From Alisma plantago-aquatica (lineage: Eukaryota; Streptophyta; Magnoliopsida; Alismatales; Alismataceae), in assembly GCA_963693085.1 (NCBI GenBank), contig OY856413.1, positions 743,438,556 through 743,502,555 on the forward strand: 64,000 nucleotides of DNA. The letters are read 5' to 3'. Within the stretch, counting starts at the first letter, position 1. Every line of letters starts with the position of its first letter. The translations under genes and the position numbers were made by a program. The notes beneath the pieces are model-generated. The model was not told the DNA's origin. It was given only the letters and a program-made list of their open reading frames with translations, and did no database searches. Shown here in pieces: positions 12,426 to 22,389 of the stretch.

Positions 12426-12997
12426 TTTTTTTTAATTTATTTACTTCTTATGAGAATCAGTTTTAATTAGGGCTCATACACATATTGATGTCTAACACCT
12501 AAATGAATATCTAGTTAGTGTATTTTCCTAGTATCGTGAAAGATTCTCAATCGTGTGTATCAAATGAGATTCTTATATATATTCAGATCTTAATGTTATA
12601 AATGGAAGACTCGAATGTTATAAAATCCCATCAAAGTAGGTAGAAACAACTTATATATATTCAGATCTTAATAATTCCATGAAGTGCACATTATCTTACT
12701 CAGGAAAAGTATGTGTATAATGTAGGATTAGTTCCATATAATGGTTCTATTTTAGTAAGCACCTAGAAACCCGTCCAAGATTTACTCATTAGGAGCATTT
12801 CCTCATTTGTTCTCTAAGTACATTTGTAGACTTCTTTTCAAGCTATCATGTCTACCACAATAAAGTTGGTTATGACAAGCAATAAAAGGTTAACTGATGT
12901 TATACAACTTTTTCTGAAAATATATAACATCGTTATATGTACTTACACTTTGTTAATACTAATATTGTGCAGTCTCTGTCCACCCATAACAGTCACT
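12426..12997. other. AT-rich non-coding stretch inside the CACTA element
   Basis: No gene is visible. A block at about 12770-12830, from cctagaaacccgtcc to ttctctaagtacat, recurs at 13917-14080, where it is split by extra sequence. The stretch ends in a good splice acceptor (atattgtgcag at 12972), which suggests an intron upstream of the ORF that follows. Confidence 0.5.
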
Positions 12998-13474
12998 ATG
13001 AACTGGGCCTCTATGTCAATGTTAACGTTCCCTATTGAAGAACAATTGGACATCATCCTAGATGATCGTTCCTTAAACCAATTGGTCATACCCAAACATT
13101 GGCATTTTCTAAAAGGAAGACACTACATGCCTGGTAAAGTGACCCTAACTTTTGGTAATTATTCACATGTTATCGAGGTTGAGTATGATTTGGCGGGAAA
13201 TCTTGTATTAAAATCCAGTTGGCGTGATTGGATTGGAGAGCTGCATGTGGTACGTTGGAACAAGCTTTTTCTCCGTCCAGTTGGCGATAATTCCATCAAA
13301 GTTTGGATAACCAACAACAACTGCGAGACCCCCGATCATCTTCTGCGGTATGAGCGCACGACGTCGCATATCAGCTCGGACAAATCTGAATCTGAGGCCC
13401 CTGTCAGTTCAGATTCGTCTAAATACAGTGAGGAGCTTCGTGACACAGCTTCATCATCAAAAAGAAGTTACTGA
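12998..13474 (+). CDS. CACTA-borne ORF, 158 aa, possible B3-like domain
   Basis: The frame is open from 12848. I choose the ATG at 12998 because an acceptor-like AG lies just before it at 12972 and the residues before it look like translated intron. The N-terminal two thirds contains an IPK block, then VTLTFG, then a W-rich stretch (LVLKSSWRDWIGELHVVRW) and RPVGDNSIKVWI. This order recalls the B3 DNA-binding fold of plants (IPK, VTL, GW..F, GD), but the match is my reading of pattern and no search was run. The last 45 residues are rich in Ser, Glu and Asp. It lies upstream of the transposase in the same direction, as a second transposon gene would. It has no stop codons, unlike the transposase. 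It might instead be a TNPA-type accessory protein. Confidence 0.5.
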   Translation: MNWASMSMLTFPIEEQLDIILDDRSLNQLVIPKHWHFLKGRHYMPGKVTLTFGNYSHVIEVEYDLAGNLVLKSSWRDWIGELHVVRWNKLFLRPVGDNSIKVWITNNNCETPDHLLRYERTTSHISSDKSESEAPVSSDSSKYSEELRDTASSSKRSY

Positions 13475-13927
13475 TGCATGCGGGACCATGTTGGTGTAGT
13501 ATTTAGTTGTCTATCTATCTAGACTTGTCTGTAGTAATAGTTTTTTTAATTATGCGCATGTTTAGGGGTACACCAACCCCTTTGTTTAGTTATTATTATA
13601 ACTGAAGTGTGTGTTCCCATGAATGGAACTGAAAGTTGCTACATGAATGCTTATAACTGAAGTATGTGTTCCCATGAATGTTCCCATTTGCATGATTACA
13701 CTACTATTTTCTCATATTGTTTAGTCTATTTTAATATGACATACTTGCTTATATCTTGCTTAATGATGAACTGTAATGCACACATGTGACATGCTTGGAA
13801 TGTAAATGATGAATTTTCCCTAAATTACCAATCATGCTTTTAAAGACATCAATAATCACCCTAAATTGAAGAACTATGATTTTAGGTATAAGAATGACAA
13901 TACATTATTTGTTGGCCTAGAAACCCG

Positions 13928-13960
13928 TCCAAGATTTACTCATTAGGAGTAAATCTTGGA
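13928..13960. repeat. 14-bp perfect inverted repeat
   Basis: The arms tccaagatttactc and gagtaaatcttgga are separated by five bases. A smaller hairpin (agtccc to gggact) follows at about 13962-13979. The inverted repeat lies at the point where a block also present at 12770 has been duplicated and opened up. Confidence 0.85.
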
Positions 13961-13980
13961 TAGTCCCCGGTTTGGGACTG

Positions 13981-14174
13981 TTCTTGAACACCTAATCTCG
14001 CTTAGGATGTAAGTTTATAATGTGTATTGGGTTTTCAAGAAAATTTTGGCAGCATTTCCCCGTTTGTTCTCTAAGTACATATGTACTTGGAAAACAGCGG
14101 GGAAATGCTGCCGAAATTTTCTTGAAAACCCAATACACATTATACACTTACTAGTGAGATTAGGTGTTCAAGAA
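13981..14174. repeat. Near-perfect palindrome, about 95-bp arms with no loop
   Basis: The left arm 13981-14080 and right arm 14081-14174 are reverse complements with only a few mismatches, and meet at gtacatatgtac. The structure lies about 110 bp before the transposase ATG, where a splice acceptor (gatcatag at 14282) suggests an intron. A transcript would fold into a long hairpin. It is not a transposon end, as no target duplication is seen. Confidence 0.9.
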
Positions 14175-14283
14175 TGGATAGGTGGTACACATTTATTATA
14201 TATAATAATGACATCACATGTATTTGTTAACCCTAGACCCTAATCTTGTCCTAATATATACTTGTTTTCTCTTTGATCATAGA

Positions 14284-17200
14284 ATGGATAGATCATGGAT
14301 GTCCATTCGCAATCGCTGCATCCCAGAGTTTATTTCTGGTCTTCACCAGTTCATTAAATTTGCCGAGGAACATAAGAAACAACCTGGAGATAGGTTCTAA
14401 TGTCCATGTAGACATTGCGGTAACAACTTGAAAGTCAACACTGGTGACGAAATCATGACTCATGTCATGTGCAACGGGATTATACAAGGCTATACAGAAT
14501 GGCACTGGCATGGAGAGATTTCAAACCCGAAACCAGTGGATTTCAATAGCAGTGCTTGTATGGAAGAAGAAATTGCCTACGATGACGTAGATGTGAATGA
14601 ACCAGTTCCAGTAGACATCGTTGATGCGATGCTGGATAGTTGTGGGGTAGAGCACACCGATCCACCTCCCATTTTTAGAAACATTTTGCATGATGTTGAG
14701 ATGCCGTTATACATAGGTTGTACTAAGTTTACGAAGCTTAACGCTGTGTTGAGATTGTATAAGTTGAAAGCTAACAATAGATGGAGCGACAAAAGCTTCA
14801 CGTCATTGCTGTCTTTGTTGAAAGAAATGCTTCCTGAAGGAAACGAGCTGCCAATCTCAACATACCAGGTAAAGAAATTGTTGTGCCCAATGGGAATGGA
14901 TGCCAAGAAGATACACGCATGCCCTAATGATTGTGTATTATTTCAAAAGGACTATGCAGATTTGAAAGATCGTCCAAAATGTGGTGCGTCACGATATAAA
15001 CTGACGACTTTGGGGGAGTCCAAAACTGGTTCTCCTGCCAAGGTGATGTGGTATCTACCTATAATATCATGGTTTCAATGCTTGTTTGCCAATCTGATAG
15101 ATGCGAAGAATTTGAGGTGGCATGCAGATGTTAAGAAAATTAATGATGGGATCCTACGACATGCGTCTGATTCCCCACAGTGGAAGAAGATTGATGTATT
15201 GTACCCTGAATTTGGTGAAGAAGTCAGGAATCTAAGACTTGGGCTTTGTACAGACGGGATGAATCTGTACGGGACATTGAGCAGCCAACATAGCACTTGG
15301 CCAGTCATGCTTGTTATATACAATCTTTCTCCTTGTCTGTGTATGAAAAATAAGTACGTAATGCTGTCGTTGTTGATATCGGGCCCTAAACAACCTGGAA
15401 ATGACATCGATGTTTATCTTGAACCTCTGATTGATGACTTAAAGAAACTCTGGGGTGAAGGTGTGATGACCTATGATGCTTCACGAAGAGAGACATTTCG
15501 TTTGCATGCTATGTTGTTTTGCACTATTAATGACTTTCCAGCATATGGGAATTTGTCTGGATATAGTGTCAAAGGAGCTAAAGCGTGTCCTATATGTGAA
15601 GAGAACACTGATTCAACAAGACTAAAACATGGCGGTAAGAATGTATATCTCGGTCATCGAATGTTTCTTCCAAAATTCCATCCGTATCGTAGGAAGCGCA
15701 AAGCATTCAATGGATTGAATGAGGAACGCAGTGCACCTAAACCTATACTAGGGGAGGTTGTTTATGAAAGAATAAAAGACTTTGTCAATGAATTTGGTAA
15801 GAGATCACAAGGTACTACACGGAGTGACAATTCTTCATTCAAGAAGAAGTCAATATTTTGGGATCTTCCTTATTGGAGTTCTTTGACAGTCAGACATTGT
15901 ATCGATGTAATGCACGTTGAGAAAAATGTCTGTGATAGCATCATTGGTACTCTGTTAAATATACCAGGTAAGACTAAAGATGGGATAAAATCCAGACTGG
16001 ACCTACGTGAAATGGGAATAAGGTCATAATTAACATAAATACGTGAAATGGGTAGTAAAAGAACATACTTACCTCCCGCATGTTACACGTTGTCTAGAAA
16101 AGAGAAGAAAGCTTTTTGTGAATGCTTGATAAATGTTAAGGTGCCAAATGGTTACTCATCCAACATCCGTAGATTGGTATCAATGAAAGATCTGAAGTTG
16201 ATAGGACTTAAATCTCATGATTGTCACACTCTAATGCAACAAATATTGCCCGTGGAAATTCGATCTATATTGCCGAAGCATGTAAGGTTTGCAATGACCA
16301 GACTTTGTTTCTTTTTCAACAGTCTCTGCAGCAAAGTTATTGACCCTGAGACTCTCGATAATTTGCAAAGAGAAGTGGTTGTTACCCTATGTCAGCTTGA
16401 GATGTATTTCCCTCCTTCGTTCTTTGATATCATGGTACATCTTGTTGTCCACTTGACTAGGGAAGTGAAAATCTTGGGCCCGGTTTTCTTGCATTGGATG
16501 TATCCCTTTGAACGATACATGAGTGTTTTTAAAGGTGATGTTCGAAACCGTTATCGGCCTGAAGGGAGTATTATTGAAGGTTATGTGGCGAGAGAGGTTA
16601 TGGATTTCTGCAATGACTTTCTCAGTGGTAATGACACTCCTGATAATGACAAGAATATTGACGAGCTATTTGGCAAAGGAATTTTGGGATCACGTGTGAA
16701 AGTAATCAGCCGTGAGCAGTTGGAACAAGGTCATTTGTATATTTTACACAACATGGACGAAGTGAACGTTTATATCGAGGAACATACCAATTTCATCAAA
16801 AGACAATATCCTCGAGCCAATACAATGTGGCTTGCTAGAGAGCATAACAAGACTTTTATTAAGTGGTTTGAAGATAAAGTCTTACATCAACTATCTCAAA
16901 CACCAGATGATATTACTGAAACTATCAAATGCCTCGCCTTTAAACCAAAGTTGACTGTTATGTCTTATGAAGGGTATGACATTAATGGATTCACATATTA
17001 CACAAATCGCCAAGATGATAAGAGTGTCGTCCAAAATAGTGGGGTCACCCTTCAAGAATCGACTATGTTTTTTGTAAGTGCAAAGGATAAGAGTCCACGT
17101 GAAGCTAAAATGTCATATTACGGTGTCATTGAAGAGATATGGGAATTTGCCTACATAGATTTCAGAATTCCGCTCTTCAAATGTAATTGGGTTGATAACA

Positions 17201-17532
17201 CCAAAGGAGTTATAGTGGATGAATTGGGTTTCACTTTAGTGAACTTTGAAAAGATTGGCGAGAAGGCTGAACCATTCATATTGGCATCACAGGCGAAACA
17301 AGTATTTTATATCGATGATCCTGCAAATGATAAATGGTCGGTTGTTCTTCATGGTAAAAGACAGTTCATTGAAGATCCTATAGATGAAGAAGAGTACTAT
17401 GATAAATATGATGACTCCAGTCCATTCTCAGTTGGGTTGCCAACTCCAGAAAATATTGAAGCTAATGATGACTTATATGTGCGCGGAGATCACAATGAAG
17501 GATTGTTAATTGATAAAAGATCACAATTTTAG
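14284..17532 (+). pseudogene. TNP2-like CACTA transposase, broken by three stops
   Basis: A single frame runs through the whole span. Residues 1-80 form the transposase-associated domain (MDRSWMSIRNRC, then CPCRHCGNN and EWHWHGE). The Transposase_21 core covers about 14700-15750, with CTDGMNLYG, WPVMLVIYNL, GPKQPGNDIDVYLEPLIDDL, TINDFPAYGNLSGYS and KACPICEE. A DUF4218 region follows at about 16270-16640 (LPKHVRFAMTRLC, WMYPFERYMSVFKG). A DUF4216 region lies at about 17100-17330 (YYGVIEEIWEF, FILASQAKQVFYI). The frame is interrupted by TAA at 14398, 16027 and 16036, with no frameshift. The stops at 16027 and 16036 lie in the joint between the core and the C-terminal domains (usually GIRPELHP). 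Family role: the catalytic protein that cuts and moves CACTA elements in the nucleus. The missing stop-free frame makes this copy inactive unless the stops lie in spliced-out sequence, which I consider unlikely. Confidence 0.9.
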
Positions 17533-17938
17533 AGGCATGCATGTTTATATTTTTTTATTGAAGCTAAATGTTTACTTTTTTAATATCAATATCATTTTCT
17601 GATTTGATGTTTCATTATCTTCTAGTTAATACAAATGCTAAACATTGTGGGAGGGTGCTAAAGAACTATAGGACCAATCTCACCCGAGATTACATACGCG
17701 ATGCTGAGAGTAGGTTCTTGATCTATTCCAATTCTAGACATTGATCAATATTTTACTAACTCTACACTAATAATTTTTGTTTGTATTCTCTTTGAAAAAT
17801 AAATATAGGAAGAAGGCTATGCAGGACGGACATGACATAGCTATGCAGGATATGCAGGAAGAAGCCCCAATGAAGAGAAGCAGGATACAGATACAATACA
17901 TAAAGTGCAGCACACACAAGTGGTTCAGATTCATATAA
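17533..17938. other. CACTA 3' part after the transposase
   Basis: No clear gene. A short plus-strand stretch near 17645-17730 reads like KNYRTNLTRDYIRDAESRF. It could be a further exon, but it is too short to assign. A typical splice acceptor (aaatatag at 17809) lies downstream. Confidence 0.35.
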
Positions 17939-18350
17939 CAACATGACAGACTAACACATATATAGTGCATAACAACAACAGCTCCGAATTTACATACAAC
18001 ACTAACTTAGTACATATATAGTGGACTAAGGTGATGATACCACTTGCTAAAACAGGTTACCGACTACATGTTACGACTGGGAGGTCGTGATTCAGCAACG
18101 TATGCATTAGCAGGAGGACAAACAGATCACCATATGAGGACAAACATATGGTGATCTGTTTGTCCTCCTGCTAATGCATACTGTTGCTGAATCACGACCT
18201 CCCAGTCGTAACATGTAGTTGTCGGTAACCTGTTTTACCAGGTGGGATCGTCACCTTATAAGTCCCACTATATATGTACTAAGCTAGTGTTGTATGTAAA
18301 TTCGACGCTGCTCTTGTTATGTACTATATATGTGTTAGTCTGTCATGTTG
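17939..18350. repeat. Long fold-back, about 200-bp arms with an 8-base loop
   Basis: The left arm 17939-18136 and right arm 18145-18350 are reverse complements. The innermost 45 bases match perfectly; the outer parts carry scattered mismatches and small indels. The loop is aggacaaa. Outside 17939 and 18350 the pairing stops. The arms show no CACTA, MITE or LTR terminal motif, so I read this as an internal inverted duplication. A transcript through it would form a hairpin of about 200 base pairs. Confidence 0.92.
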
Positions 18351-18870
18351 TATGGACATCGATTGTATTGCTCAGGTATTATATAGTCTCATTAGATAAT
18401 ATGAAATATATCAATCTTATTTATAGCTCATTAATTATATATATACATCATTCTCTTTACAGGTGTTTAAAGCTGACCCCACTACAAGAACGGACTTACC
18501 AGATGTACATGCTCCCTATACGATGGGAGAATTAAATGAAGTAAGAGAAGAATGGGCAACAACCATACAAATAGTGGGGATTTTGTAAATGAATTTCTGA
18601 ATTATAATATGTGTGAATGTTTCTACATGTCTAGATGTTTCTACATGTGTCTGAGTGAAAATGAATGAAAGTGTTGGTTACTATATGAATGTTTCTACAT
18701 GTGTGAATGTGAATGAATGGAACTACAGATTGCTAGCTACATGAATGTTTCAAAATGTGTGAAAATAAAATGGAACTACAGGTTGTATTGCTAAATGCAT
18801 GTGCGAATATTTTTTTTGTTAAATTTGCAGGTTTGTGGCCTGTTGTTGGCTGATATCAATGGATGTCGTA

Positions 18871-18904
18871 AAACCTGCAGTTCAGTTAACTGAACTGCAG
18901 GTTT
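18871..18904. repeat. Perfect 34-bp palindrome
   Basis: The 17-base arm aaacctgcagttcagtt is followed directly by its exact reverse complement. It lies about 50 bp inside the right subterminal repeats of the CACTA element. Confidence 0.95.
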
Positions 18905-18949
18905 CTCATCCTGCGACCAGCCACAGCAGGTCTGTAAAAAAAAAACAAT

Positions 18950-19428
18950 AGGCGTCGGTTATTTAGATATAACCGGCGCCTATTTCCTGTGGCGCGAACA
19001 TATATGGTGTCGGTTTCTTAATACAAACCGACACTGATAGTGCCCAAGCTGGCGCCAATAACAAGCGTCGGTAATTGTAAACAACCGACACATAACTTTA
19101 CAGTGTCAGTTATTTAAATGTAACCGACACATATTCTTTTGGCGCGAAGACATATTTCGTCGGTTGTTGGCTTATAACCGACACTGATAGCGCCCAAGAT
19201 GGCGCCCTTTCTGTGGCGCGAAGGGTTTGGGCGTCGGTTTCTTATCTAATAACCGACGCCTATAGTCCCCTGATGGCGCGTTTTCGGTCGCGCGTGAAGA
19301 GTTTGGATGTCGGTTCTGGAACCGACGCGTAATGGGTGACCTTTTAGTGTCGCCCACATAGGCGTCGCTCAGAAACCGACACTAAAGGCCATAAATAACC
19401 GACACTAAAGGTAGGTTCTGTAGTAGTG
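18950..19428. repeat. Right subterminal repeats of the CACTA element
   Basis: About eight units pair GTCGGTT with AACCGAC across 8-15 base AT-rich spacers, mirroring the left end. Here they alternate with short GC-rich blocks (ggcgcgaa, tggcgcc) that are absent on the left. The array ends in the terminal repeat TTCTGTAGTAGTG. Confidence 0.87.
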
Positions 19429-19848
19429 TACTTTTGACATTTCTTAGCATAGTTGAATCATTACGTCTTATTTATTTTTGTTATTTATACCTTGTCCTTG
19501 TTCCCCATTTGACACATACTTTGTTTCTCCTCCTGCTGGATGACCCCAACCATCCATGTCTAGGATCAGAGTGCGCATCAGGAGCATGGAAATCCAGCCT
19601 AGTATCAAGATGAGAAGTATATGGCTTCTAGCATAGACCTAATTCACGAAGTTGTTGCTTGGAGACAGATTGATATAGTTTGATTTCCCTCTATCTTAGA
19701 TCCTTTTATGACAATTTCATGTATACCCTTATGGGGGAATAAGATGTACATTTTTATGAAATTGAATATAGTCATTATTTTATTCCGTTGCTATTCATTA
19801 GCCTTTTATTTACCATTATTAGTAAAGGAGTGTTTGGCCTTCTTTACA

Positions 19849-20195
19849 GGTGCCTTGTTTGAACCATTGTTGATGATGTGTCATCACATGGTGATATTGG
19901 CTTCGACCATGGTAGTTTAGAGGTGGTTTAGTCAAATGGGTTTGGCTTATAGTGATGTTTGTCGACCATGTTGAGTTGATGATCTTGTTTAGCGGTCGGT
20001 ACATGTACATGGTGTGCTTCGACCACTACAAGGGGTGTTAATGACCTAAGTGGTAGCTACACCACCTAGGTTATATCTACCTTCGTTGCATGCAAGTATT
20101 GAGTGGTTTCATGAATGTTTCCTTGGTGGACAAGCATCTTTTGGTGCCCTTCAGTGTTGACACCTCATAAGCCTTTTGCTTCTCTCCTACCTTGA
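19849..20195. other. Junction zone between LTR A and element E
   Basis: No gene seen. The 5' LTR of element E must start in or just before this zone, because a TATA-like sequence (gagtatataacccc near 20195) followed by a pyrimidine-rich leader is what an LTR promoter looks like. I could not fix the first base. The candidate TGTTGACACC at 20157 resembles the inverted form of the known LTR end GGGTGTCACA, but no matching target duplication was found. Confidence 0.4.
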
Positions 20196-22389
20196 GTATA
20201 TAACCCCTCTCTTCTTCATGCAAACAACTTTTTTCGGTCCTCTTTCTTCTTCACTCTCTTGTGTCAATCCTTCAAGCTTTGTGGAGCTAAGAAGGACTGC
20301 TCTTGGAGCTTTGGTGGCCGATCAACCTTGCATGTGGTGCTTTTGAGCTTGATCATCTCCTTTGTGGTGATCTTTGGTGATCTTCTTCTTGGTAAGTGGT
20401 TTTGAACCCTTGATCACGTTTTCTTTTAGCTTTGTACCCTATCTTCTTCTCCTTTCTTGGCCATGAGACTATGGTGTGACCATGGTGGCTTTTCTTGAGG
20501 ATCTTATACTCACTAAGGTCAGAGACTATGGTGTAACCATGGTGGTACCTATGTGAGAAGAAGCTCTCCTCTTTCTTCTTTCTTATTCTTGTTTGATCTA
20601 GGATTTTCACCCTCTTTCTTGAGCTCTTCTTTGACCATGGTGTTCTTTCTTCTATTTTGATGTGATCTTTTGCCTATGGAGTTGCTCTTGGTTTGGGGCT
20701 TTCTTCTCTTTGGATATCGTGATCTTTGGAGCTTCATCTCTCCATAAGGCAGGTTATATAACTCTTTCCCCTCTTATATTATTTGCACCATTTCCTTTCT
20801 TGCATGTTGTTGTTTACATCTCTAAAATGTGATCCTAATATGCTATATGGTGTTACCATAATCTAGAACTTAAATCTTGGGTGATAATCACATGTGATTC
20901 GCTTGAACTCCTAAACCCTAATTCTTGGTACCCAATTTTCTATGGTGACTATGAGATAGATGATTTTCTCTTGCTCTTGATTATGGATTTCTATCAATAT
21001 GCACATGGTTCAAGTACCTTGTAGTAGCATGAAGTTTTGGTTCTTTTTGCATGTATGAACATGGGTTTTTATCTCTCCTATAGAAGGGTCTTTCATGGTG
21101 ATTTTCATGAATCATGTTTTGGGGTTTTGATGTTTGTATTGGTGTGGAGTTTTCTACCTTGACGATGATGAGTTTCCTTAATGATTTATCTCTGTTTTGA
21201 ACGTGGTACTTCTATTTTGGAGGTGGTTTTGTGTTTCTTGGAAGACCTTGACTTTTTGGGTCGCAACACTCCTCTTAGTGGTTTGAGGTCGCTACACATG
21301 GGCGAAGTGTAGCTGGCACTACATGTGCTTGAAGATGGTCTGGTCATAGCGTTGCATTGTTGGATGGTTGTATGCTTGTTGCTTTTAATTGCAATGTCTA
21401 TTTTGGTGATGGTCACTACCCTTGTTTTGAGGGACGTGTCGCTACCTCTTTGGTTTGTTTCAGTTGCCACAAGTAGTTTTGGATGTTGCGGTCGCTACAC
21501 TTATATGTGCCACAGTCCCAACACTATGTCTTAATGATCAGGTTGACACACCTATACACATGACAACACATGGTCGCTACACCTATCACCCCTTCGACTG
21601 CTACACTTGGTTAAGGGCCTGTACATGATGATGTGAATGTAAATGTTGAATCATAATCAATAATTCTTAACCCTAATATGTTCCAAATACATGGGAGGTG
21701 ATGAAACTAGGGTTTGATGGTTGAGTAATGAAATAGAACCCTAATCACCTATGTGTGTGAAACCCTAACCCTAATTTCTAGGGTACACTATATTTCTTGA
21801 GCTTGCTTGGATAACTAGTATATGATTATATTTTCTCTCTCCTACCTGTGTAAATCCTAATCTTGCAGGTTGAATGTATGTCATAGCTTGTGAATGCTAT
21901 GGTAGTAATCATATGATACATGGTGATGACTACGAGCCTTAATGAGTCATGTTGAGATCATAATGATGTGATGGGTCTTATGACCTGGTATAGGCTTAAT
22001 GCCTAGTGTGAGGTGTTATCGTTCAGTGATGTGACGAGGGATGAATATCCCATAGCAATGCCATTGTGGTGAGAGCCTTGTATGGACGTGTAATGATGTC
22101 GATGGCCTTGAATTGGCAGTGATATCAAGTGATGATGTGACAAATTCACACCTTATACATTTTATATCTTCTGAAATTGTTTTATAGTTATGCTTGCTAG
22201 ACTGAATTAGGATTTTGTATGTCCACTTGTATGATTAAGCCTTAATTAACCCAATTGGCATAACTAATAAAGTGAAACCTTAATCGTGTAGCTGCCATGT
22301 GCCATAAATCTATCTTCAACATCAATACTTTAATGGATGGTGAAATGGGTATTCCCAAGAGAAACTCGGAGCACATACTATTATGTATG
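20157..22389 (+). repeat. 5' LTR of element E, left piece
   Basis: From about 20694 on, this runs parallel to 39287-40860 in the 3' LTR. It includes a presumed promoter (TATA-like at 20195) and then pyrimidine-rich and tggtgatcttct-type repeats. It stops at 22389, where the giant-LTR element begins. The matching continuation starts at 33895. The 60-90 residue open frames here are not conserved between the two LTR copies and are not genes. Confidence 0.72.

Larger units (their letters stand above)
11540..19428 (+). mobile_element. CACTA (En/Spm) DNA transposon, nearly complete, 7889 bp
   Basis: The left end is CACTACTACAGAA and the right end is TTCTGTAGTAGTG, giving a 13-bp perfect terminal inverted repeat. 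The trinucleotide TAC flanks both ends (11537-11539 and 19429-19431), the 3-bp duplication expected for CACTA elements. Both subterminal zones are packed with a GTCGGTT/AACCGAC motif. Inside lie a GC-rich 5' region, a small ORF, the TNP2 transposase, and unusual long inverted repeats. The transposase has three in-frame stops, so the copy could move only with help from elsewhere. Intact ends and duplication show that it inserted as a unit into LTR A. Confidence 0.95.
8765..19848 (+). mobile_element. LTR A, long gypsy-type LTR split by a CACTA element
   Basis: The LTR begins TGTAACATATCG after a polypurine tract. Segments of it parallel the 3.1-kb LTRs at 22390 and 30748: the stretch from 9380 (caaatttgaggtcatttgg) and the stretch 10750-10980 around tcggaaaaatacgaataaatagtc. 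It is therefore a diverged relative of that family. The CACTA transposon 11540-19428 interrupts it. LTR A resumes at 19432 and probably ends at TTACA near 19848; this end is inferred only by comparison with the relative. No 5' LTR partner was found inside the window. Confidence 0.55.
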
